Below the pieces are notes generated by a model. That model searched no databases and was not told where the DNA came from. It saw only the letters and a program-made list of their open reading frames with translations. Shown here piece by piece: positions 51,903 through 60,657 of a stretch of 64,000 nucleotides of DNA. This DNA comes from Ricinus communis (Eukaryota; Streptophyta; Magnoliopsida; Malpighiales; Euphorbiaceae), in contig NC_063257.1 in the NCBI RefSeq assembly GCF_019578655.1, forward strand, positions 10,044,001-10,108,000, given 5' to 3'. The translations under genes and the position numbers were made by a program. Numbering within the stretch: position 1 is the stretch's first letter; every line of letters starts with the position of its first letter.

Positions 51903-52160
51903 ATGGGACTCTCATCTACTGAGTTCCTTCTAAACCTCCTGCTGCTCACAGCTCTCTTCGCCATATCCACCTCAGCACCTTTCAAGTGCACATCATCGTC
52001 ATCATCAACATGTCACGCCTTAATAGACTACATCCCTCCAAACACCACATCCCTCTCATCACAGCTCTCTTCGCCATATCCACCGAGTCGGATGCTGCCA
52101 TCTCTTAATAGTGGTAATAAGGTTTTAATAAAACCTAAAAAATCAAAATTTCTAAAGTAA
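51903..52160 (+). pseudogene. LysM GPI-anchored receptor (LYM2/CEBiP-like), truncated 5' fragment
   Basis: ATG 51903 follows a CT-rich leader typical of a real gene. The frame gives a signal peptide (about 1-24, LLNLLLLTALFAISTSA) and APFKCTSSSSSTCHALIDYI, then PPNTTSLSS. That matches the start of LYM2/CEBiP-type proteins (family: FKC..STCQ.L..Y..PN.TTL..IQ.LF). These bind chitin fragments outside the plasma membrane. Homology stops at about 52058. The next 26 bases (52059-52084) are an exact copy of 51946-51971 from the signal peptide, and unrelated AT-rich DNA follows; the frame ends after 85 codons. No LysM repeats remain, so it cannot work as a receptor. The family call rests on about 30 residues. 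Confidence 0.68.
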
Positions 52161-52700
52161 TAAAAATAAAATTGATTTAAAATTATGGAGTAAATAAATT
52201 GAAACCAAAATTACATAACAAGATAAATCATTATATGTATCAATACTTTGCACTTTTATATTTTAAGTTACATATATTAAATCGAGCCTAACCCAAATTA
52301 GGAAACAAATTGAACCGAACTGAAACTAAATGAAAAAATTATTTATATTTTATTACACATATGATAAAAATATTCATGTTTTTAAACCAATCGTTATAAC
52401 TTATTTTTAGTAAAATCTAATTAGATAATATAAATTATATTAATAATATTATTATGAATAAAATAGTTTCAATAATAATAACAATAATACTTGCTGCCCA
52501 CCGGTTGGTCTAGTGGACAAATTTTTATATTAATCTAATAATAATAACAAAATAGTTTCAATAATAATAATAATAAGATTTGTCCTGCAATTAAAAATTT
52601 AATTTGAAACAACCCTAGAGTGGGAATTCAATAAAATTTCATCCTAAAATGAAAAACGTTTCTTCCCAGAAATCCTAAATTAAGAAAAACCCCAAAACCC
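52161..52700. other. AT-rich spacer with a tRNA-like A-box motif
   Basis: GTTGGTCTAGTGGACAA near 52502 resembles a pol III A box, but no B box follows. No gene seen. Confidence 0.3.
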
Positions 52701-52709
52701 TAATTCAGC

Positions 52710-52892
52710 ATGGCTAAGCAAATCAATCTCAAGTATCATGCAATTCAAGAAGTTGAAAACAATTTTCAGGTCGAATTGGTACATTGTCTTTCAAAAACGC
52801 AATTAGCAGAAATTCTGACAAAGCCGCTTCCGAATAGTAGGCTTGATTTCTTGAAGATGAAGATAAAAATGTGCGAGGTAAATCTCAATTAA
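52710..52892 (+). mobile_element. Ty1/copia retrotransposon fragment (end of the RNase H domain)
   Basis: The short frame reads INLKYHAIQEVENNFQVELV, then HCLSKTQLAEILTKPLP, then FLKMKIKMCEVNL. This is the C-terminal end of copia polyproteins (family: KHI..KYHAIRE......L.HC.SEDQLADILTKALP...F..LR..LGM). Everything before it (protease, integrase, reverse transcriptase) is gone and no LTR was found nearby. The ATG is chance or acquired. Confidence 0.75.
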
Positions 52893-54908
52893 GAGTGATA
52901 GATCTATGTGAAATTGACCTTAGAGAATTCAATTCAAAATTAGCTCAACTTCCATGCAATTTCTAATGCTATTTCTTTTTTATTTTAAAGAGTATAAATT
53001 CTATAATAAAAAAAATAAATCTCAAATAAAACTTTATTAATCGACCTTAAAGAATTCAGTTCTAAGTTAGCCTAACATTTTCTGCTATATTAATGTAAGA
53101 GCATTTTTAAAATATCTTTTATTTTAAAGAGTATAATTTTATAATAAGATTTTTTTAATAATTATTTAAATATTGATTTTAATTTTATTTTTATGAATAT
53201 TAATAATTTAATTTCTCTTTTTTCTTTTAAAATTTAGCTAATAAAAAAATAAAATTATGAATATTAATTAATAAAATATATTGAAATTTATAGTGTATTT
53301 ATTAAACTCAAAATAGAGCGTGAAATTTAGCTCTCCAAAATAGAGAGTTAAACTAACTATTTACTTTATATTTAAGAAATAAAAATATAATAAAATTTTA
53401 TTTTATAATATAATTTTTAAAAATATATATATATTAGAGATGCTCTGATAAATTTAGAAAATACCCCAATCACTTCTCAACTTTGCTTTTATCAAGCATA
53501 AAATGGCTTTTGTGTTTTATTCTTCAACATTTAGGATATCTTAATTTTAATATTTAATTGGTCTAATTAAAAATTATATTTTGAAACTTACACTTTTTAA
53601 ATATTTTATTCAATTGTTTTAGAATTTAAAAATAAATATTCGTCCTTTCATTTTACTTTTAAAATACTTTTCTATAATAAATTTTATAATTTTAAAAAAT
53701 AAAAAAAATAACGTGTGCTTATTAAAAAGAAAATTTGAAAATCAACAAAAAGCTTAATATAATTAGATGTAAAAAATACGAAAATATGCACATTTATATG
53801 ATTTTTAATGGCTACCTTGCTTATTCAAATTTTTCTTTTTTAATAAGCACATTTGGCTTGTCGTATCATTTTGTTTATTAGAAAATTGTCAAATTTTTTT
53901 AAAGTACTTTTAAAAGTAAATTAAAAGTATATTTATTTTATTATTAAATTCTAAGAAAATTGAATAAAATTATAAAAAAGTGTAAAATTCAAGATCTTAT
54001 TAGTAATTAGGCCTATAATTTCTCTTATTTAAAAAACTATATTTAATTTTTCTATTCCTACTTACTTCTTTAAACAGTACCCAAAAAAAATAATATTTTT
54101 TATAGTTAGTCTTTTGCTTCTTTTTTATTTAATTTCTTTTATTTGTTAGGATGAATTACTTTTGAGGATATTCTATTGATGACACAAGAGTTAACTATGA
54201 CTCGATCGACTCCAAAATATTTCAGTATTTTTTTTATTACTCATGAATCAAAATGATCAACTTAATACCATTCTACTGTTTATCTAAATGCTTATAAGTA
54301 AAAAAGAAAAATCATTTTTGTAATTGAATTTAATGAAAATCATGATTAAGTTAAAGAAGGTTTATTGATATAATTATATTCAAACAAAATGATATTAAAT
54401 TGATCTTTAGTTATTTATTAAAGAATTTTAAAAATAAAAGAAGCAAAAAGCTAGATATAATCTATTTGGATAATTTAATTTTATCTCGTAATAATTGACT
54501 ATTAAAATAAAGATAAATATTTTTTTATGGGAAATAGTTTAAATTGAAAAAGTTTTGATGTTTAGTCTATAATGATGTAATTTTTTTTAATATCTTTATT
54601 TATTTAATAAAAATTTATAGAATTGTGAAATTACATAAAAAAGTTTTAAAATATAAATTTTTGTGTAAAATTACATACTTTAAATATTTTTATGTAAATT
54701 TTTCAAAAAAAAAAACATTTTATGTGAATTAATCTAAATCTTATAATTTTTTATTGAATTGGCGGATAAAGTTATTGAAAGTCGTTATAAATTATGACAC
54801 ACAAAATTCACTAAATGTGAAAATCAATATAATCAGAATAAAATAGAGTTAAAGGTATTAAAACAAACATAATAATAATGTCATTTAAAGTGGTTTGCAC
54901 AATTGAAT
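52893..54908. other. AT-rich intergenic region
   Basis: About 2 kb past the copia scrap up to the stop codon of RLK copy D. No gene or clear element seen. Confidence 0.45.
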
Positions 54909-55105
54909 TTACTTTAATTTTAGAATATGTCTTGAGAGCATTTCTGAAGAAGACAAAGTATGACGTGCAATTGTTATTTTATAGCAACATGGAAAAACAT
55001 TGGCTTTTACTGAGTTTAGATTTCCAAAACTAAGCCTCTGGAAGTGAGAGTTGCTTGGACCTGCAATCTGATGGGCATTCCTTCTTCTTTGAATCTGATA
55101 AGAGC

Positions 55106-55109
55106 CTTT
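55106..55109. repeat. Target site duplication (CTTT), left copy
   Basis: CTTT just before the TG of the left LTR; the same four bases follow the right LTR at 59779-59782. Ty3/gypsy elements usually give 5 bp, but 4 bp fits the reading frame of the interrupted gene. Confidence 0.8.
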
Positions 55110-55970
55110 TGTCACGTGAGTTTTGTTTTATCTCCAAAACTTTACCCACGTGCGGCCTAGCTCGCTTGATTTCCCCGAAAGTCAAGATAGCTAGTCAGCC
55201 TTTCCTTGATTGCCAAACCCGGCAGAATGATAGCAGATACGCTAGCGGAAGTAAATTCACGAAAGTGGCACAAAGAGACGCAAGAGTTGTGGAAGTGTAT
55301 ACTTGTATTATTTACTCACTCTAAATCTCTTTACACTTCTCTCTTTACACAAGCATTGAGCATTCTCTCTCTACACAACCATTCCTTCTTCTCATAACAT
55401 GTATTAATCTACATAACTACTCCTACAACAATCTCTACATAGAGCATCTTTCTTTGCTCTATGTAGAGCAACACTCTTTCCCTCTATTTGGCTATATTTT
55501 GGCACACCTTGTGCCCACACACTCTTTTTTTATTTCTGCCCTTGTTCCCGTATATGGACTCTCACTCTCCAGCCCTCTTCTCTTTCTATTTAAATGAATC
55601 ATGGAGGAGCTATTTATAGTTTTCACCCTGTCCGTCAACATGGCCGTGTTGGGAACATGGCTGTGTTCTAGGCCGTGTGGAGAACATGGCCGTGCTTCTT
55701 GCCGTGTTGAGAACACGGTTTGGCCTTCCTGGGCGTGTTGGGCACACGGTCTGGTGTTCTTGGCCGTGTTACCTACTGTGGTCGTGTTCTCCAGAAGTTT
55801 CTGGCTCCTTCCCAATTCGGTTCATCCAGCACGGGCGTGCTCATGGACGTGTTGGCAACACGGGCAGTGTTGAAACCAACACGGCCGTGTCCGTCTATAC
55901 AGGCATTCGTTGGGCAGTTTTCGGCACATAGGTAGCCTTCCTTGCCTGGTTGTGAGGTGGGCACGTGACA
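55110..55970 (-). repeat. Left LTR (the element's 3' LTR), 861 bp
   Basis: Paired with 58906-59778. It lacks a 12-bp unit (TTCCAGGCCGTG) that the other LTR has near 59446. By eye there are about 18 substitutions between the two LTRs, nearly all transitions. It contains an array of CGTGTT/AACACG motifs at 55635-55895. Open frames here on either strand are not genes. Confidence 0.95.
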
Positions 55971-55983
55971 TTCTCCCCCACTT
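55971..55983 (-). other. Polypurine tract of the retrotransposon
   Basis: On the minus strand AAGTGGGGGAGAA lies directly against the TG of the 3' LTR, the expected place for plus-strand priming. This fixes the element's direction. Confidence 0.9.
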
Positions 55984-57620
55984 AATCTGGCAACGCCCTC
56001 GTTGCCTTCTCCTCGTACGCTCTTGGTTTCCTCCTCGAGTTGCCACAAATCACGAATCAGCTCCCAACTTGTCTCACTTCCGGGGAGTCCCTTCCTCAAG
56101 AAACTCCGTCGTGGGAGGTTGTTTGGATTGTGGCGCCTTACGATGGGAGATGATGTAGTCCACCTCTTTGTCCTACTGAGCCCGCACCTTCTAAAGAGCT
56201 CTTGTAGACTTACCTCGGCTTGGGTCATTGTGATCCTCCTTATAAAGCTTCAACATGCTCGGGATGGATCTTGATGCCTTTGTGGAAGATCTACCTTGCT
56301 ACTCTACCTTTGTTCACTACCTTTCCCACTCGTTTTATTAATGAGGAAAGGTCCATCATACCTTTTCCGGAGTCTCCAATGAAGTCCGTCATCTTTGCCA
56401 TGCCAGTATAACTTGACAAGCACTTTATCCCGGTCCTTGAACTCCATTGGTCTCCTCTTGTTGTCCGCCCGCTCCTTCACTTGTTTGAATGCCTTCTCCA
56501 AAATAGGCTCGAGCAACGTCGTCTTGCTCCTTCCATTCCTTCGCAAGCTTGAAGGCGGGTAGACTGCGGCTTGTCCAGATCAAGGCAAGAGTACCTGGTG
56601 TGTAGGGTTGCCGGCCCATAACTATCCTCGAATGGACTCTTGCCTACAGACTCACTTCTTTGCAAATTGTACGAGAATTGGGCAACATCAAACAGCTTCG
56701 CCCAATCTCCTTGGTTGGCACTCTCGTAGTGCCTCCAATAACTTCCGAGAGTACACTGATCCTCTCGGTTTGCCCAATCGGTTTGGGTCTCGCATGCCTT
56801 CGTAGGGTCCGGAAGTGCTAAGACAGGCTCCTCCATAATGGCCTTCTTTTAGCCTCTCATAGGCTTGTTGGCACTGTAGACTACTCCCAAGCTCGACCCT
56901 TCCTTAATACACCCGGAGTGGCAATGGAAGAATAGCCCTTGATGAACCTCCCGATAATGGTTCACCAAACCAAGGAAAGAACTCACCTCGGTCACCTTGG
57001 TCGGCAGCTCCCAATTCTTGGATGGCCTTCACCCTTGATCCATCCATCTTTCCATCGCCAACAATACGCCTTAGGAATACCACTTCCCATTGGGCAAATG
57101 AGCATTTTTCCCTGACATAGAGCTCGTTACCCCTCAAGGCTTTCAACCCTAGCCTTCGAAGCTCTATGTGCTCCTTGAATTTCCTCCTTAATTCACCTAA
57201 CTTCGGAGGCGCCGTACGATAGGATGCAAAGGCGGGTGGTTTGGCTCCCAATTCCAGCTCGATCTCGTGGTTCACCTCTCGTCGCAGAGGAAGCTTCTTC
57301 GGCAACTCAGGCGGTAGAACATCTTCGAACCCGTCAATCATGCCTTGGATAGAGCTTGAAAGTATAGCACCCTCAACAAGAGGACCTCCTTCCATCTTAA
57401 GGGTTGCTGGGAAGGTTGGCTCCTTCCTTTTTAATCCTGTTTAGAGAGCTGTAGGGCCGATACCATCTTTTCTTGACTTAACTCCCTCTTTATCAGCACA
57501 ACACAAGGTCGGCCATTCTCCATTATGCACATGGTGTTGGCGTAAGGAACCAAGAATGTCTTCACCATGTCGAGGAAGTCCATACCAAGATAAAACCGTT
57601 GATCATCAAATAGGAGCAAT
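55984..57620 (-). pseudogene. Retrotransposon pol remnants (protease end, RT parts, integrase part, chromodomain-like tail)
   Basis: Read on the minus strand in several frames. Near 57570-57610, YLGMDFLDMV is the end of the protease. At 57200-57300, PKKLPLRREVNHEIEL and KPPAFASYRTAPPKL are the start of the reverse transcriptase. Directly after, near 57060-57120, come NELYVREKCSFAQWEV and FLRRIVGDGK from its far end, so the palm with the YxDD active site is deleted. Near 56640-56720, DWAKLFDVAQFSYNL and SESVGKSPFE are from integrase. Near 56350-56430, DRDKVLVKLY and LRKRYDGPFL are the integrase C-terminal region. At 56000-56130, GLPGSETSWE and LWQLEEE resemble a chromodomain. Frameshifts and deletions separate all parts, so no enzyme can be made. 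Confidence 0.88.
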
Positions 57621-57745
57621 GGTGATATCGACCTTACCTTGCCATTGGCCTATTCGGATGTTAATTCCTCTCGCCATGCCAATGATAGGTAGCCTCTTCG
57701 CGTTTACGCCCTTAATGAAGCCTTTTTCCTTTTCATAAGGCAGCT

Positions 57746-58465
57746 TTATAGAGTCAGCCACCTCTTTCGCCATGTACCTGTATCTGCTTCGGTATCCACC
57801 ATGGCTTGAATACTCCTGCCTCCGATATTGGTCTCCACGTACATTCGTCCATGAGGTTTTTGCTCCACTTTGGCTTGGATAGCATTAAGAAGTCGAAGGG
57901 AAGCAATTCTTCGTTCCTCTTCTTGCCTCTCCTCTTCGGTGATCACTAGTGCTCCAAGCTTTCCTCGTTTTGGACAGTCATATGCCCGATGAGGTCCCTC
58001 GCATATGAAGCAGGCAAGCTTTCTCGGGGAAGAACTACGCCTGTCTTCCTTCTTCCACTTGCCCTTGTCTTTATATGAAGCCTTACCATCCTTGGTGGAA
58101 GATTTTCCCCTATCTCCACCACCTTCGTCACTTCCTTCGTACTTCCATCGTGGTAACAATATTACTTAAGTAGAGAGAGATACGTAATTTACCTTGATGG
58201 CGTCGTCCACTATGCTCAAAGTATCAAAATATCCTTCCAACTGTCACAAGAATTCGTCGATCTCCCTAGCACTCCTAGCCCCACCGTCGGACTTTGGTTT
58301 AGGAGCATCGACTTTATGGACCGTTGCTGCTTGCGCTCCCCCACTATTTGCCAACGCGGTCTTGCACAAGTTAAGCTCCCTCGAGCTTATCAACCTTCTC
58401 CAAGTATTGGCCAAGTAAAAAAAAAGCCGCTCATAGTCCCTCGATAAACTGTCGGCGAGAATCAT
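57746..58465 (-). pseudogene. Retrotransposon gag with zinc knuckle, and protease start; broken
   Basis: The upstream frame has ELNLCKTALANSGGAQAAT, then GGARSAREIDEFL, typical of chromovirus gag. After a gap the second frame has a Lys/Ser-rich linker and a CCHC zinc knuckle (CFICEGPHRAYDC, CX2CX4HX4C) that binds the RNA. Then IQAMVDTEADT, the start of the aspartic protease, in which the usual active-site DTGA is DTEA. The frame is lost right after. Most of the gag capsid part is missing between the two frames, so the capsid is not functional. Confidence 0.85.
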
Positions 58466-58891
58466 TTAAGGCACCTTCCATCTCCTCGCGAAGCTCTCTG
58501 ACGTCCCCCTTGGACTTTGGCTTCTGGATGCGAAGGTCCATGTCTTCGATCCTAACCCAATCGGACATGGCAGTCTCCCCTTGACTAGCCTTTCCCCCAT
58601 CGCACCAACCACATCTCGGGACTTCTCCCTACGACCCTTTTCCGCTATCCTTTCCTCCTTCCCTTAGAGGAGCGGTAGAAGTGGATTGCTCACCAACTCG
58701 GGACTTATCCTTTCAGCCCTTTCCGCTACCTTTTCCTCCTTCCCTTAGAGGAGCGGTAGAAGCGGATTGCTCACCACTTTTGGCCATTACCTCAGGCAAG
58801 AATTCTCCCAAAGAACTTATCCGCGCTATACTTCCAACTGTGGCGTGATACCAACCTGCTCTGTCTCGAACTTGGCTTTGTCTCGAACCTT
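58466..58891 (-). other. Retrotransposon 5' internal leader and start of gag
   Basis: Between the PBS and gag. It contains a local duplication: TTCCGCTA..TTTCCTCCTTCCCTTAGAGGAGCGGTAGAAG.GGATTGCTCACCA occurs near 58640-58695 and again near 58725-58775. The short frame at 58713-58904 is not clearly a gene. Confidence 0.5.
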
Positions 58892-58903
58892 GCTCTGATA
58901 CCA
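58892..58903 (-). other. Primer binding site (initiator Met-tRNA type)
   Basis: On the minus strand, two bases after the 5' LTR, the sequence is TGGTATCAGAGC, the standard complement to the 3' end of plant initiator methionine tRNA. Confidence 0.94.
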
Positions 58904-58905
58904 AC

Positions 58906-59778
58906 TGTCACGTGAGTTTTGTTTTATCTCCAAAACTTTGCCCACGTGCGGCCTAGCTCGCTTGATTTCCCCGAAAGTCAAGATAGCTAGTCAGCCTTCC
59001 CTTGATTGCCAAACCCGGCAGAATGATAGCAAATACGCTAGCGGAAGTAAATTCACGAAAGTGGCACAAAGAGACGCAAGAGTTGTGGAAGTGTATACTT
59101 GTATTATTTACTCACTCTAAATCTCTTTACACTTCTCTCTTTACACAAGCATTGAGCATTCTCTCTCTACACAACCATTCCTTCTTCTCATAACATGTAT
59201 TAATCTACATAACTACTCCTACAACAATCTCTACATAGAGCATCTTTCTTTGCTCTATGTAGAGCAACACTCTTTCCCTCTATTTGGCTACATTTTGGCA
59301 CACCTTGTGCCCACACACTCTTCTTTTATTTCTGCCCTTGTTCCCATATATGGACTCTCACTCTCCAGCCCTCTTCTCTTCCTATTTAAATGAATCATGG
59401 AGGAGCTATTTATAGTTTTCACCCTGTCCGTCAACATGGCCGTGTTCCAGGCCGTGTTGGGAACATGGCCGTGTTCTAGGCCGTGTGGAGAACATGGTCG
59501 TGCTTCTTGCCGTGTTGAGAACACGGTTTGGCCTTCCTGGGCATGTTGGGCACATGGTCTGGTGTTCTTGGCCGTGTTACCTATTGTGGTCATGTTCTCC
59601 AGAAGTTTCTAGCTCCTTCCCAATTCGGTTCATCTAGCACAGGCGTGCTCATGGACGTGTTGGAAACACGGGCAGTGTTGAAACCAACACGGCCGTGTCC
59701 GTCCATACAGGCATTCGTTGGGCAGTTTTCGGCACATAGGTAGCCTTCCTTGCCTGGTTGTGAGGTGGGCACGTGACA
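58906..59778 (-). repeat. Right LTR (the element's 5' LTR), 873 bp
   Basis: Begins TGTCACGTGAGTTTTG and ends GGGCACGTGACA, followed by CTTT. It matches 55110-55970 apart from a 12-bp unit and about 18 substitutions. It would hold the promoter of the element. Confidence 0.95.
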
Positions 59779-59782
59779 CTTT
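59779..59782. repeat. Target site duplication (CTTT), right copy
   Basis: Directly after the CA end of the right LTR; it pairs with 55106-55109. The kinase exon resumes at 59783. Confidence 0.8.
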
Positions 59783-60114
59783 GGCCTTTTGCAATTCACT
59801 GACCACATCTCTCATCTTCATTCTATCCCCTGGTTGTTCCATAGAACAGTCAACTCCAATTTTTATAGCAGAGATGATGCAGTCCTTGGATCTCTCTCCA
59901 CCATCTTTAGATACAATTCTGACATCCACAATGTCCATCACTCTGTCATGCAAAGATCTCTCAACAAAAGTATGAAGGTTCACATCATCTTTAAAAGACT
60001 CATCAGTTGGTTTCTTCCCTGTAAACATCTCTAGTAACAAAATCCCATAGCTGTATACATCTCCTTCTGTTGAAACTGAGTCACCCATGCCATATTTTTG
60101 TTAAATAGATAAAC

Positions 60115-60430
60115 TGTAATGCCTGCATTTTCTCATCATCCATGTTATGTGCATTTACATTTAATCATTGGGCATATGATGGTATATCAATGATATTTTT
60201 ATTTTATGAGAACATATATATATGGAAGTATGCCTTATAAGGCATAAGAAGATGTTTGTAATACTTGTTAAATGATGTTTAAGTATAATCATATGTTTAT
60301 ATGTTAATAACCTTGTGTCTGGATTCTTAACAACCTACATATTGACCTATCTACCTGTAGTATATATTCTACGACGCTTGTATGCTTCCTGGCTAATGTT
60401 TATTGGTTAACATGTGATGGGAGTGTTACA
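60115..60430. mobile_element. Solo LTR (316 bp) in the intron of RLK copy D
   Basis: The intron of copy D aligns with that of copy C except for this block. It starts TGTAATGCC and ends GTGTTACA, so it has TG..CA ends with a short inverted repeat (TGTAA/TTACA). It is flanked by TAAAC on both sides (60110-60114 and 60431-60435), a 5-bp target duplication. It has no coding capacity. An 18-bp perfect palindrome (TATGCCTTATAAGGCATA) lies inside near 60229. The structure fits a solo LTR; a small TRIM-like element is the alternative. Confidence 0.8.
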
Positions 60431-60657
60431 TAAACTTTTATCAACTAGCATAACAAATTGTCAGAAAAGGATGAATGTAACTTATATGCCTCTGAATATA
60501 AATTAATTCATCATTCTTTTTCATAAAGCAAATTAAAAGGAATAAAGTTTACCTGGAGCAACACAGCAAATAGATCCTCTAATTGCTATGGAACCACTTC
60601 CATGTGGTTGAGTCTCAAAAGGCATTGAAGAGATGATCTTAGCCAGTCCAAAATCCC

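Larger units (their letters stand above)
55110..59778 (-). mobile_element. Ty3/gypsy chromovirus-like LTR retrotransposon, internally deleted, complete with both LTRs
   Basis: The element is 4669 bp and runs on the minus strand: its 5' LTR is 58906-59778 and its 3' LTR is 55110-55970. Each LTR begins TGTCACGTG and ends CACGTGACA, a perfect 9-bp terminal inverted repeat. PBS and PPT are in place and CTTT is duplicated at the ends. Internal frames give gag with a zinc knuckle, a protease scrap, parts of reverse transcriptase, part of integrase and a chromodomain-like tail, in Ty3/gypsy order. The internal part is only about 2.9 kb, roughly half or less of a full chromovirus. The catalytic reverse transcriptase core and most of RNase H and integrase are missing, so it cannot move by itself. 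It sits in the last exon of RLK copy D. Confidence 0.95.
54909..60657 (-). pseudogene. LRR receptor-like kinase copy D: 3' fragment split by a retrotransposon
   Basis: Three pieces remain on the minus strand. (1) 60657-60553 is the end of exon 1, starting exactly at the kinase DFG motif (DFGLAKII...GS...VAP), with a good GT donor at 60552. (2) 60096-59783 is most of exon 2: EGDVYSYGILLLEMFTGKKP up to SELQKAK. (3) 55109-54909 is the C-terminal tail: SYQIQRRRNAHQIAG, PSNSHFQRLSFGN, ending at TAA 54909-54911. The acceptor before exon 2 is lost: AACAGAATATGG in copy C is AACAAAAATATGG here. Everything upstream of DFG is missing and AT-rich DNA begins at 60658. Between pieces 2 and 3 sits a 4669-bp LTR retrotransposon with a CTTT duplication. 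Removing the element and one CTTT joins the frame exactly, so exon 2 was open when the element landed. Confidence 0.9.

Noticed and set aside
54909..55115. A separate small gene of 68 codons
   Set aside because: It is the C-terminal tail of RLK copy D, split off by the retrotransposon; its apparent start codon lies in LTR sequence.
55601..55935. Cys/Trp/Gly-rich frames in the LTRs
   Set aside because: They come from the repeated CGTGTT motif and occur in both LTRs; not genes.
59630..60088. A 152-codon frame as one gene
   Set aside because: Its first two thirds are kinase exon 2; the rest reads into the LTR after the CTTT duplication.
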